Of a stretch of DNA of 64,000 bases, positions 34,388 through 45,281 are shown in pieces. How positions within the stretch are numbered: the stretch's first letter is position 1; each line of letters begins with the position of its first letter. The stretch spans positions 1,364,001-1,428,000 of the forward strand of contig CM074143.1 in assembly GCA_037178625.1 (NCBI GenBank), read 5' to 3'. The notes beneath the pieces are model-generated. The model did no database searches. It was given only the letters and a program-made list of their open reading frames with translations, and was not told the origin of the DNA. The DNA is from Skeletonema tropicum (taxonomy: Eukaryota > Bacillariophyta > Thalassiosirophyceae > Thalassiosirales > Thalassiosiraceae). Position numbers and translations under genes: made by a program.

Positions 34388-35812
34388 ATGTCAGCCAAAA
34401 CTCAACCGACCGATCAGTCCAAGGATTGTAATGAACTCTCCATCCAAAACGGTAGGGACACCACCCCTATTGCAGAGTTGGGGGCGGTCAGCTCATCGAG
34501 CACTGAGCCTCCAAAGAAGACGTCCCGAACTGGTCGAGTGTTGAAGCCGTCGGCGAAGCAGCAAGCTGCGAATGATGCGAGTGCATCGCGAGTCAGCCGC
34601 ATCACGGGCAATGAAAGTCTGGCTGATAGGATTGCACGTTGTGACTTCAGTTCTAACAGCTCGATCAATGAGGTATTCCCTTGCCATAAAGGAAAGGGGA
34701 CGCATGATATCCCTCCCAAGGTGCTTTCTTTGAGGAGAACTTCTACAGGGAAGGCGAATGCAGTCCGAGAATGGCGCCTGCTCACAGACAGGCAGCAATT
34801 GTCCACAATTAACCGTATTTTGGAATCTCAGCAGCGCAAGGAACAAGCTGCAGCGAGGGCTCTTGCAGAGATTGACATGGGAGGAGGCAGAGGAAAGAGA
34901 AAGCGAACTAGTACGGAGAAGGCGCAGCAACAGAAATCGACGGAAGTTGTCCCTCCTCCAAAGAAGAAGAAGAAGCGAGCGCCCAAGGAAAAGACACAGG
35001 CACAGAAAGATGAGTCTGCTAAATTGAAGAGGGCTCGTGACGACCGTCGTAATGCCGTTAGGAGGGAGAATGCGGCCAAGGAGAGAAAGAGTCGTTTACA
35101 AGACCATAGTTGTTGTTCGGTCATTGCCCATGCTATTCTCCGTCACAATGTCACCCTAATGCTGCTCTGTTATCTATTAGAATATCACTGGGTCTCTTCG
35201 TCAGCCCAAAGCTGCCGCTGCTGCTTCGGCGTCTGCCAAGGCTCTATCATTTAAAACAAGAACAAACGGCGCAAAGTGGATACTAAACCTGCTGTTGTTC
35301 GCCAATTGATGGACAAGACAGCCTGTAAGTTAGAAGAGTCGGCGTTCAAGAGTCTTATGAAGTTTTCTGAGTGCAACACTCTTACTCCTGCAGCTGTTGC
35401 TGAGGCTGGTGCGGATGCAAAGAATTCACAAGTTGTTATCAGTCTAAACACTGTTGCGTACCAACGAATCGGTTGACTTTGTGGACAAACCAAGAATAAT
35501 ACTATGAATACTAATGATGTGCCATCGCCCGACATTAAAGTTGGGATTATTGAATTAAAGAGTGAGTGGGATGATTTACACCGTATAATGTTCCATGCAG
35601 GTGCCGTTGAAAGTCTTCGTAGTCTCTTTGAGCAGCATCAGGAGCCAGTTCGACCCAGTACAAAAGCAGCGTTAAAGAGACTGACGAGTACTATGCGGCG
35701 GAGAAGAAGTCTAGAGGGTGAGAGTACCGAAAGCACAAACACAAACAACGGAGCAAATTCTAACCAAGCTTGGTTCAGCTGCTACAACTCAGACTCGGCC
35801 TTTACGTCCTAG
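34388..35812 (+). CDS. Element-encoded basic nuclear-type protein, unknown function
   Basis: The first exon from the ATG at 34388 encodes a Ser/Lys/Arg-rich protein with RILESQQRKEQAAARALAEI, then PPPKKKKKRAPKEKTQAQKD and a coiled-coil-like basic segment. After an intron with a donor near 35093 (GTTTAC) the frame appears to continue KNKRRKVDTKPAVVRQLMDK to a stop at 35476. A further frame (35504-35812) reads LKSEWDDLHRIMFHAGAVES. Exon limits are uncertain. The basic tracts look like nuclear localisation signals. It is oriented toward the RING-like frame on the opposite strand. No family was recognised. Confidence 0.4.
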
Positions 35813-36407
35813 GAACTAATTAACTATTATAGATTGCTATCACTATCATGAGTATGTGTCTCCCTTTTCGCGTAGATGCTTGCCTAGAGAGAAGAACTCC
35901 GACTCCATAAGCTACTTTCTGGATGCATGTGTCACACGATTAGATTCACTCTGCCTCGTCAAAAATCCATCCTTCAGCTCTTGTGCTAGCTTTGGATAAG
36001 CTTTGAACTCTTTTGACGCCAACTAATGAGGAACTCAATAATAGTATCTTTCTTTGTGTTCAAGTCCATCTTGTGCACTGGAATCTTCACTTTCTTCTTC
36101 GTCCTCAATTTATCTCGCTTGGTCATGCGATCTGTCTCTACCAGAAGCAAAACCTTTTTGCACTCTCTTGGCTTTAGATCTTGTGCTTGTTGTAGTTGCA
36201 AGTTTCGTATCCAATTCCACTGCTGCCTTTAGATCTTTCATCGCAGTCTTTACCTTCGCAAGTTCTTTCTCAGATCTTTCAACAGCATTATAATTGTCAA
36301 TGTAGTACGTGATAAAGTATTCTTCCAGCCTCTCATCCCATGATTGAAGACAGAGTCATCGCTGGAAGATTGACTCCTCCGCCTCCGGGCAGACTGCCTC
36401 TTCATGT

Positions 36408-36677
36408 TCATTGGACGAAAGCATCATAATGATGCTCGCATGGCGTAATGAAGACATGATCATCGGTATTTGCAATTGCCTCGTTACAGCAGGCGCACTC
36501 CAAGCCATCATTGGGAGCAGCAACTTGTTCAGATTCATTTGGAGGTGGTACACTACTTCTCTCCTCCGCTGCAGCCGACCTAGCACGAAGACGTGCCTCA
36601 CGATCAGTCAATTCCTGATCATTGCGAGACATCTTACTTCGAGAGCCTCTACCGCCCGAATTACGCCCTCCCCTCAT
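36408..36677 (-). pseudogene. RING-like fragment inside the long inverted-repeat element
   Basis: The frame starts MRGGRNSGGRGSRSKMSRND next to the right inverted repeat. It has an Arg-rich region, then CACCNEAI...VFITPCEHHYDAF, which resembles the first half of a RING finger (C-x2-C, C-x-H). The frame stops before the final Cys pairs. Downstream minus-strand sequence to about 36000 encodes a Lys-rich coiled-coil-like segment in another frame, so the gene seems broken. Confidence 0.4.
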
Positions 36678-36893
36678 GGTTGATAGGGGTGGTGTCCCTA
36701 CCGTTTTGGATGGAGAATAGATTCCTACCGCTACTTTTCTCCGTAGGGGTTCCGATGGATGATTTCCAGAGGTCTAAAGTCGAGCTTGTTTACTAGCTTT
36801 AAGCGTGTTTTATTAGCGTTCATCAAATCTTTAAAAAGTGCGACGGTGAGTCTATCTACTGGCGTTTAAAACGCCAGCTGTCGCTGAATTTGA

Positions 36894-38149
36894 GATGGGA
36901 GTCTCACAAGGTAGGTTTCCACTAGGGGGCTTGGTGGGTGAGCAGCCAGGCAGAACCTCAATATTACGGATACGCCAGAATGAGATTAACGAAAGCATTT
37001 GCTCCAATAAAAACATTATATACTGTTAATATAAACTTGTCAACGAAGATTGGGATGAATCCTGACCTCTACTTTGTATCATTGCCTGGCTTTTAGCATG
37101 GCATCAATTATCTTCGTTGATTCCGTTTCATATCCATAAAGCTCTCTTATCTCGTCCATCGCAACATCGTAATGAATTCCTTTATCACATAGACGCTCCA
37201 TACAGTCCTAAACAACTTTCTTCTCGAATATTTCTGTCGAGTTTCATTATCTTGCTTTCGTTCACACCGATCGAATTGTATGGCAGGTCTTGCTCCCATT
37301 CCGACCGAGTCTATAATATTCAGTCCAAAAGCGAGCAGCAGCATCGGGCTGCTACAAGCATTGCTGGTTTCTTCCCCTCATCGCACGACCATGTGACTGC
37401 ACACTTCACATTCCTCACTCGAGCATCCATTTGAGAGCCTTGAACTCAAACACGCACACATCACCATCTTTTTCCATGGAAGGGTGTCATGAAATCCATA
37501 AATTAGGAAGCTTGATGCTTCCCTTTTTCTTTCATAGTTGACTTATTGTAGACAGTGAATTTCAACTCGCCTGCATCGAAATTGACGGTGCCGTTGTCCA
37601 CACCGAAGCTGCTGCTGCCGCCGCTGCCCGCCGCCACAACACCGACCGGCGGCGATGTCGATGTCTTTTTGAACTTGGATTGTTGCTAAGATGCGGCTGG
37701 CCGCCGCGCTCTAACAGGCGGCTGCTTGTTCCTTCTTCTCATTGCTACTCGTCGACGATGCTGCTTTGACCATGGTGATGGTCTTGTGCTTTTGACGTGA
37801 TGCTACGTGCGGCTCAAAATATCATGGTTCATGGTTCGTTACAGGCTTTACAGAAGCAAGCCCGCTCCAGAATGACAAAATCACATTCTGTAGGAGTTCC
37901 TACGCAGACAGTTGTCACTTTTCTGAGAATGACAAATCAAGCCCTCGTACCCGCTGCTGCAGCAAATTTAACTAGCGCCGTACCCGACCAATGTGACAGA
38001 GTACGATACTGGGCCACTGATGGCGCCAACAAACAAATCACTCTAGCTTTGAGCTTTGAGAGACCTCGTACCGCCCGGCTAAAATGTGATTTCTGTCACA
38101 TTTCCGGCGTAAGTTAATAAATAAATACAAAGTTAATCGGAAATGACTA
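36894..38149. other. Unassigned region with decayed coding remnants
   Basis: Minus-strand pieces between 37760 and 37090 (for example VNFDAGELKFTVYNKSTMKE and GIHYDVAMDEIRELYGYETE) look protein-like, but stops and frame changes separate them. A 106-codon plus frame at 37797-38117 has no recognised motif. Confidence 0.35.
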
Positions 38150-38905
38150 GTATGTAAGTGTCTACCAAGTGTCTACCAAGTGTCTACCATGTGTCTACCA
38201 AGTGTCTACCAACCATGTGTCGACGGTAGACACTTGAAACGTCGACGAAGTGTCTACCATGTGATGATTAGAAGTGTTGGTTGCCCTATCCTTCTGCAGA
38301 CACTCCACATGTTTTCTTATTCATTTTGGCGATGACACACCTCATCCTCATCACGGCGGGCTTCTGCCGCGGTCTTCTCCAAACTCTGGTGCCGCTGCAC
38401 TCACAATCAACAGGATCCCTAGTATTTATCTTCCATGTCACAAACAATTGATCCAGACAATTTCATTTAATTTATCTGCATCGATTACTCACTTGTGCAA
38501 CTGGTGGAGATTGCCGCCCAAACATTTCATCTCGCAGAAGCGCTCTGTTGCTTTTGAAGGTGGAATACATGTCTATTGCTTTAAAGTTCTCCGCGGCGGG
38601 GTTGGGGTGTGGGGTGTGGCCTTACGGTGACCGTGCATCTCCTCGATCAAGCGCAAGCACACTGACTTTTTGCAGATAGAGTAACACACATAGGTAATGC
38701 AATTGGCGAATATCTTTCCCATGTGTGTCGCTACAACTTTCGGCCACAATGATTGAAAGTTGATGACCAAGTGTCTACGAAGTGTCTAACCGTCGACACC
38801 GACACGCCTAGCTGTCTACGGTTTGTCTACGGTTTGTCTACGGTTTGTCTACGGTTTGTCTACGAAGTGTCTACCAAGTGTTTACCGTAAATGGGACTTA
38901 CATAC
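38150..38905. mobile_element. About 756-bp element bounded by minisatellite arrays
   Basis: GTATGTAAGT at 38150 and ACTTACATAC ending 38905 form short inverted ends. Just inside the left end is an array of GTGTCTACCAA units (about 38157-38215, with variant copies to 38262). Just inside the right end is an array of GTTTGTCTACG units (about 38771-38882). Both arrays share the GTCTAC core in the same orientation. Subterminal repeats of this kind are typical of transposase-binding sites in non-autonomous elements. The boundaries are tentative. Confidence 0.5.
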
Positions 38906-39077
38906 ATAAGGTACCCTAAACGTGTGTGTTGTGTATGTGTTGCCGGTAATGGCAACTTTCTATCGTCAATAGTAACGACGCACAAGATGGAAGGGCGACT
39001 CCATGGAATCTTTTGCTTGCATGTTCTTCTTTTGTCATGCAATTTTGGGTAGCACTACAGATCACCATGGATATTGA

Positions 39078-39168
39078 GAAGAAACTAGAGGCTTCTGCTG
39101 GTAAGAGTAAGACAACAAAACGTCCAAATCCAAGAGATCATCTGCAACTGCAAAGATTGGCACTAGAG
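39078..39168 (+). pseudogene. XPG gene fragment
   Basis: AAGAAACTAGAGGCTTCTGC and the following 70 bp, to GATTGGCACTAG, match the XPG coding strand around 30355-30450. That region encodes KKLEASAGKSSKRSPSKGSS in XPG. Small indels break the frame. Confidence 0.75.
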
Positions 39169-40101
39169 GTGACTTAGTTCACTTTAGGTTTAAGCAATTG
39201 ATGCTTTAGGGTAGCCAGACCCAGACTCGAGAGGGCTTCCTCTTTCTCTTGCCGCTTACTTTTTACTAGAACGGCCACTGCCATGCCCGCTACCAATTTT
39301 GAACTTGAATCCAATGTCATCAAGTCTGCAAAACCTCGTTAAAAATTGCTCATCATGGTCTCCACTCAGTTTTCCTGAGTGGAAGTCCTTGTATTTCTTG
39401 CGTTGCGATGTCACCCATCGTCCTAATGACTTATAAACTCCGTCTGACTTGACAGGTACATCACAATTCTCATGGATTGATTTATATTGAAGTAACTCAG
39501 CAAAGCGATTGTCCCATACTTGGGTGTTGCGACGAGAGATGAATACACCTGATACAGATACAGAGCTCTTCGTGACCTTCTTGGGAGAAGCTTGAAGACC
39601 AATGTTTGTTAAAAGTTCCATTCTCTCTTCAACATCCATTCCAGAACTGGGAACAGCTGCGTTTGCTTCACCCTGCGCCTGCGCATCTAGGTATTGACGC
39701 ATGAAGGAACGTTGGCGTGAGACCCATCGCCCAAGAGATGGGTTTGTGGGGAATCTCTGGGGTACGTTGCAGTGACCATTCACTCTTGTGTATGCTGTAG
39801 TGGATCAATGTTGTGAAGCAATAACCTCTATGCTGTAAACAAAAAATGAAGCACAACAAACACAATAGGCAGACAACAAATCAAACACTCACCACGCAGT
39901 TCGTCAAACTTGTTCCTCCAGGCACTCACACTTTTGTTCGTCTCCCTTTTCTCGCTTGATTGATGAGGCATTATGATTTTATTTTCGCTGCTTGAGCTAG
40001 AGTCGAAGATATAAGCTGCTGTCGAAGGGAAAGGGTCATTCTTTAGATCCATGGATGAAGCGTCAGCAACATCCAGCATATCAATGGCAATGGCAATTAC
40101 C
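39078..40101. repeat. Left arm of a 1-kb inverted segmental duplication
   Basis: This arm matches the reverse complement of about 43705-44768. It contains the truncated HA-domain gene and ends, on its outer side, in a fragment of the XPG gene. The inner edge joins the secreted-peptide repeat at 40101-40104. Confidence 0.85.
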
Positions 40102-40103
40102 AT
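39256..40103 (-). CDS. Helicase-associated (HA) domain protein, 5'-truncated duplicate
   Basis: Exon 1 is 40103-39893, the intron is 39892-39795 (98 nt, GTGAGT...TACAG, phase 1) and exon 2 is 39794-39256. The product is 249 residues. It matches the C-terminal half of the full paralogue at 42896-44592, with two HA (PF03457-type) repeats: NGHCNVPQRFP...LGRWVSRQR and ENCDVPVKSD...LGRWVTSQRK. The first 280 or so residues of the paralogue are missing. Its start lies within 3 bp of the junction with the dispersed repeat, so the original promoter is gone. No helicase domain is present; HA repeats are three-helix, probably nucleic-acid-binding modules. Confidence 0.65.
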
Positions 40104-41880
40104 GTTGAGATTGAGAGAAGAGCCAAGGCGGGGGAGATAATCAGATGAAGCTTTATGATTTTTGTGGTATCATTTCATCTGTTGATAAAATTATGGCAGG
40201 ATCATGAGGCCAACCTCTGATGATGATGAAATGGTTCATGCTGGTGTTTCTGAACCAGTTCAACTTGTGTCAGTTCACACTTGTGTTGGTTCACACTTGT
40301 GTTCTTCATGTAGGAGGCAACGCCTCACGCGTTTTGTTCATTTCCCTGTCGCAAGCGTGGATGGAGCGTTGTCCCGGCCTCGCAGGTAAGCTACTGGCGG
40401 GAACAAAATCGCACCTCTAATTAATTTGCACCTCGGAAAATCTTAGCGACGACCATGGCGCACCTCGACCCCTATCGTATCGACACCAGAAACACTAGCT
40501 ACACATAAATTCAGACGACCGTACTGCAGCAACTCTCTCTCCAACACTATTTCTGTGATGCGATGCCCTCATTTGATCACAGACCAACGCCATCGCTACA
40601 TGCTATGACACCAAAGTAAAGGTGCCGGAAAATGGCAGGTTGATGATGCGCTTCCATTATGATCTTGAAATGAATAGTTGGAGTTGCTCTGCCACTTAAC
40701 AACGTTGAAAGGTGCTAACTATATACTATTAGGCGGCTGTTTATCATTTTGAAAGTGTGTCTGAGCGTTCTATGACGCATGTGGTGGCATAATGGATTCA
40801 TGTGGTAAAAATGGATAATTTCCTTCATGCACACCGTAAAGGAGAATGCACATATCTGATAGAAAATGGAATGAACAGGTGCCAAAACTCATTGTGGTGA
40901 CGACTATTATATAACAATCAACACTGATGGACCAGGTTTCTCTATTTCATTGCGGCTACAACATTATTTTGGACTGGTTGAAATATAGCATATTTTGGTG
41001 GTAAATGAGGAGCCCTACCCTATCACATAAACAGTGTTTGAAGAGATATTGAGTCTATTTACTCCGCAAGATAGGGGCCCTTTCATCACACAACACCAAT
41101 AGCCGTCTGTTTTGAGCGTTTTAAATTGATTTCAGACTATCCTGTGACTGCTAACAACACCTTTCCTACTGGATGGCATCAAAACAAATGCGGATGATTC
41201 GGCCTACTATTCTATGAATACGTGTATTAGCATGAAATTAATAAAACTGATATTAATTATCAATCATCATAATATATAGAAGGACTTTGTAACGCAACAT
41301 GGCTATTCAATTACCGAAAGCTATAAAATATGAGTATGTCATGATGTTGCCAGGCTGTGCAGATTTTATGTCTGCGTCGGTTAGAGCCATATACGATCAC
41401 ATCGAGCTCGATTCGGCCGTCGCCACTTACAGAATCGAAATCTACATAAAAAACTGGGTTAGGCAGTGTGCTGTTCATTTTGCTTTTGAACCACTGGACA
41501 ATATCATTTTAGAATTACTCTCCCAAAGCAGCAAGAATAGGCATGCAGATATGCCGTAGGCATGCGTCATTCTAGCTCGAAATTTCAGTTCTTGGTGCCA
41601 ATTTCGTCGACAAGTGCTCCATATCGATGAAATACAGTTTCTTATGAAGCTAATAATGTATTATGACTGATTGGTATGATATGATTAGACTTCTCTATAT
41701 ATTATTGTCGAGTATCATGGCCATATTTATGACTCTCACCATTTTGTTAGTGTTTTGTGTGTAAAATTTGGAAAATCGCACCTCGCTCGGCGAGGTGCGA
41801 TTTTGTTCCCGCCAGTAGTAAGTTCCTTCTTGAAGTTGCAGGTTGCAGGCGCGCGGGACAAAAGTCTTTCGATACACGGA
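40104..41880. repeat. Dispersed copy of the secreted-peptide repeat, split by a transposon
   Basis: 40104-40390 matches the unit from the peptide gene's exon 1 through its upstream region. Repeat similarity resumes after the insertion at 41819 (TAAGTTCCTTCTTG...). The start codon is changed (ATA in place of ATG) and the coding part past exon 1 is absent. The other copies show the uninterrupted sequence CGCAGGTAAGTTCCTTCTTG. Confidence 0.85.
40391..41818. mobile_element. 1428-bp DNA transposon with perfect 27-bp inverted repeats and TAAG target duplication
   Basis: The ends are CTACTGGCGGGAACAAAATC (continuing GCACCTC) and its exact reverse complement. TAAG flanks both sides (40387-40390 and 41819-41822). 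The empty site GGTAAGTTCC is seen in three other repeat copies in this window, which proves insertion. GCACCTC motifs recur just inside the left end, and a GAGGTGCG/CGCACCTCG hairpin sits inside the right end. Only one short frame (41299-41559, 86 codons, MAIQLPKAIKYEYVMMLPGC...) is present and unrecognised, so the element is probably non-autonomous. Confidence 0.93.
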
Positions 41881-42178
41881 TAAATTTGAGTTATGTACAT
41901 AATATCACAGGCCTAATAGTTTCAATTGTCAACGGGGAAAACAGTAAAGTGCTTTGGTGACAGATGGCGGCAGAAATATTTAATTCCTATGTTGAAAAGA
42001 ACAGATAATAAATTTCATACGTGGACACAGTAGTACTTACACACAAATCCAGTCATACGTGGAGGTCCATTTCTCCGTGTCATAGTACCTCTAGAGAGAG
42101 AGAGGGGTACTTATTTAGTTTAGTATTGTCCTTTTTTTAGCTAGTGGTACCTTTGTATTTGATTTCATATTATATGCA

Positions 42179-42485
42179 CAGGTATCACAGGCCTAAGTCT
42201 CTCTATTCTCACCGGGTAACACAGTTTGTAGATATCGTACCAAAATCACATCCCGTATCCTCCTATCCATTTTTGTTGTATGTGCCACACACGTCTCAAA
42301 CTTCACACCCGGTATCGGTATCACAGGCCTAAAAGATAATAATGCAACTCTCACAGATTCTCACTGGTCAACACATTTTTTACCAAAAATCTGTAGGAGT
42401 AAGTATGTATCAAAAACACATCCCGCATCCTCCCCGTATCCATTTCTGTTGTATGTGCCTTACACATCTCAAACTTCACACAGAA
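42179..42485. repeat. Imperfect tandem repeat of 135-165 bp
   Basis: GGTATCACAGGCCTAA starts two successive copies (near 42181 and 42317). Each continues through ACATCCCG...ATCCATTT-T/C-TGTTGTATGTGCC to CTCAAACTTCACAC. A partial third copy begins near 41905. No coding signal. Confidence 0.75.
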
Positions 42486-42895
42486 GCTACTTACGGCTCT
42501 TTTTTTGTCGAAAAGAGGGAAGTTGCGTCGTGCGTCTCATTGCGCGCCGACTAGAGGAAGCATGCAGAAAATACTCTGTGTAAACATATCTTTTGCGAAG
42601 AAAAATCTTTGGCCTGCTGTCAGCAGGCTGCTGAGCAACCCTTCAAACATAATTTTTGTCGACTATCAAGACAATTCAACACACGTTATTGGTTTCACTG
42701 AAACTGAATGCATGATGTATCCTTATTTACAATTATCCTTCCCAGACTGAAACATTGATACGTCTGCTTCAGTTTATTGTAATTGCATCGCATCTCAATG
42801 TTCTATGTCACAGATCTTGCTTGACACTGCAGAAACAATCTCCCAGCCTCCAGCTATCTTCTTTGTCAACCTTTTCGAGCACTACCAAAGATACT

Positions 42896-44592
42896 ATGAT
42901 GAATCAGCAAGAGCAAGAGCCGTCAACACTTGAACATGTTGGCATAAACGCCAAATACAAATATGTGCAGTTGCGTAGATTGTATACTTCAAGTTCAAGG
43001 CAACGCCCCATCGTCTCAGTCCTTCATAATAGGGAACGCTCTGGCTCTGGATGCATCGATGTCGACAAGCAAGGGCCTCCTGCTCCTGCCCTCAAGCCCA
43101 AGTTGGAAAGATTTGAAGCTGTTGCTGCTGGCGTGGCTACTCCAACTCCACAATTTGAGCTTAGCCCACCAATGAAAAGCGATGCCGACTTTGAAGCGAA
43201 TACCAAGCAAGACGATCTTTCTGGTTCTGGCGGTATTTTTGGATGGCTCACTAACGATGTTGATCAAGATCCAGATGTGACAGGGACATTCTCGATCTCG
43301 AAGTCCGCAAGCTTTGCCTCTCTTGTATCTGGAGGCTCTTCTGACAACTTTACCAATGAGGAAGAGGCGAAACAGCCCTCACTGCTTCCTTCTGTATCCC
43401 TAGAAGTTGAAGACAGCTCGACTGTTATCAACCGCAGGCAACTCCTAAAAAGAAATGATCCTGTTTTTGAAGAAGACATCCTTGATCCTGCCACTCTTAG
43501 TCCGTCAGCATTTATCTTCGACGAGCCAACAAAACCTAAGAAAGCGACTTGCTCCTTTCTTGATCTTGAAGGAGATCAGATGGGCTTTTCTTCGATTTTG
43601 GACCCATTAGGATGCTTTACGCCGGAATCTGTAACACTGGCAGTGAAAGAATCAACCACAAATCTTGTTACACCCGAGAGATGGAAACAAGAAGATGGTG
43701 AAATAATGGCAATTGATATGCTGGATGTGGCTGACGCTGCATCCTTAGATCTAAAGGATGACCCTTTCCCTTCGACAGCAGCTTATATCTTAGACTCTAA
43801 CTCTAGCTCAAGCAGCGAAAATAAAATGATAATGCCACATCAATCAAGCGAGAAAAGGGAGACAAACAAAAGTGTGTGCGCCTGGAGGAACAAGTTTGAC
43901 GAACTGCGTGGTGAGTGTTTGGTTTGTTGTCTGCCTATTGTGTTTGTTGTGCTTCATTTTTTGCTCACAGCATAGAGGTTATTGCTTCACATTGATCCAC
44001 TACAGCATACACAAGAGTGAATGGTCACTGCAACGTACCCCAGAGATTCCCCGCAAATCCATCTCTTGGGCGATGGGTCTCACGCCAACGTTCCTTCATG
44101 CGTCAATGCCTAGATGCGCAGGCGCAGGGTGAAGCAAACGCAGCTCGTCCCAGTTCTGGAATGGATGTTGACGAGAGAATGGAACTTTTAACAAACATTG
44201 GTCTTCAAGCTTCTCCCAGCAAGAAAGGCACAAATAGCTTTGTATCAGGTGTATTCATCTCTTGTCGCAACACCCAAGAATGGGACAATCGCTTTGCCGA
44301 GTTACTCCGATACAAATCAATCCATGGGAATTGTGATGTACCTGTCAAGTCAGACGGAGTTTATAAGTCATTAGGACGATGGGTGACATCGCAACGCAAG
44401 AAATACAAGGACTTCCACTCAGGAAAACTGAGTCGAGACCATGCTGAGCATTTTTTGACGAGGTTTCGCAGACTTGATGAAATTGGATTCAAGTTCAAAA
44501 TTGGAAGTGGTAGTGGGCATGGCAGTGGCCGTCCTAGTAAAAAAGTAAGCGGCAAGAGAAAGCCCTCTCGAGTCTGGGTCTGGCTACCCTAA
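42896..44592 (+). CDS. Helicase-associated (HA) domain protein, full-length paralogue
   Basis: Exon 1 is 42896-43910, the intron is 43911-44005 (95 nt, GTGAGT...TACAG, phase 1) and exon 2 is 44006-44592. The product is 533 residues. The N-terminal 300 residues are low-complexity, Ser/Pro/Asp-rich with no fold recognised. HA repeat 1 spans the splice junction (AWRNKFDELR/AYTRVNGHCNVP...LGRWVSRQR, about residues 325-385). HA repeat 2 covers about residues 428-500 (WDNRFAELLRYKSIHGNCDV...LGRWVTSQRKKYKDF). The first ATG in the open frame is used; the frame is open upstream to 42716 without an ATG, so an upstream exon is possible. The splice sites are conserved in the inverted duplicate. Confidence 0.72.
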
Positions 44593-44768
44593 AGCTATAG
44601 CATCAATTGTATCAGAGAAACTCAAAGTGAACCAAGTCACAGGGTTACCTAAACACTCTAACTCTAGCTCTAGTGTCAATCTTTGCAGTTGCAGATGATC
44701 TCTTGGATTTGGATGCTGCGTTTCGGTTTTGTACTCTTATCAGCAGAATCCTCTAATTTCTACCTGGA
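43705..44768. repeat. Right arm of the inverted segmental duplication
   Basis: This arm is the inverted partner of 39078-40101. It includes the last 200 bp of HA exon 1, the intron, exon 2, and a 3' flank ending in an XPG fragment (about 44680-44768). The arms are about 3.6 kb apart. Confidence 0.85.
44680..44768 (-). pseudogene. XPG gene fragment
   Basis: On the minus strand this matches the same part of XPG as the piece at 39078 (AAATTAGAGGATTCTGCTG...). It is the counterpart fragment at the outer end of the other arm. Confidence 0.65.
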
Positions 44769-44828
44769 CTCGACAATCGATAGATACCATGATTTTGATT
44801 TTTTTGGGCGAAAAACAGAAAAGCAGCC

Positions 44829-45281
44829 TTAAGGGAGCTTGTTGACACAAGTGCAGATAAGGTACCTCGATATTCCTTCCTTTTCTAACGCCATCCTTGA
44901 AGTAATCACTTGATACTCAAGTGAGTTGTCATTTCTGATCGACCAGAGCCCTCTTTTTCCCTGACAAAATACATCATGAAGTACTTCAGGTTCGATCTCT
45001 TGTGGCACATCAACATCACTTGTATCACCGGGTGATTCTATGTGTCCCAAAGGGGACGAACGTTGAATTCGTTTTGGTGGAAGCGACTCGTGCTTTATTA
45101 GATCAGTTCTTCGTCCTTGCATGGATGTATGGGGAATACACAAAAGAGATTTCTTCTGGCATTTTTCACATCGGACGAAACCAATTGCCTTGACACATGC
45201 AACCTTCGCCCTTCGGCATTCAACACAAGCCATGATAGATGGAATAGGAAGAATTACTTTATCCTTCGTCAAAAGAGACAT
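44829..45281 (-). CDS. Zn(II)2Cys6 binuclear-cluster protein, small
   Basis: A 150-residue frame whose residues 19-48 read CVECRRAKVAC, eight residues, CEKCQKKSLLC. The spacing C-x2-C-x6-C-x8-C-x2-C-x6-C fits the fungal-type Zn2Cys6 DNA-binding consensus exactly. The Lys/Arg residues between the second and third Cys are those that contact DNA in that family. The start may be the ATG at 45281 or the one at 45233 just before the cluster. The C-terminal 80 residues are not recognised and lack the long middle homology region of fungal regulators. A diatom transcription factor is the simplest reading. Confidence 0.6.
   Translation of the reverse strand: MSLLTKDKVILPIPSIMACVECRRAKVACVKAIGFVRCEKCQKKSLLCIPHTSMQGRRTDLIKHESLPPKRIQRSSPLGHIESPGDTSDVDVPQEIEPEVLHDVFCQGKRGLWSIRNDNSLEYQVITSRMALEKEGISRYLICTCVNKLP

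Larger units (their letters stand above)
34278..36893. mobile_element. 2.6-kb element with about 200-bp terminal inverted repeats
   Basis: Four blocks recur in inverted order at the two ends: GCTGGCGTTTTAAA, CTCACCGTCGCACTTTTTAA, CTAGTAAACA and CCATCCAAAACGGTAGGGAC. They lie at 34278-34473 and 36681-36893, separated by diverged spacers. The right tip contains a perfect small palindrome (CTGGCGTTTAAAACGCCAG). Two gene regions point toward each other inside. Long inverted repeats recall Mutator-like or foldback elements. No transposase was recognised and no target duplication was resolved. Confidence 0.72.

Noticed and set aside
38157..38882. CRISPR-like array of short repeats
   Set aside because: Units are tandem without unique spacers of constant length, and the host is a eukaryote.
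42755..42895. Upstream extension of the HA gene to a hydrophobic N-terminus (MIRLLQFIVIASHLNVL)
   Set aside because: The frame is open, but the first codon there is TTG and no ATG precedes it; the ATG at 42896 was used. An upstream exon remains possible.
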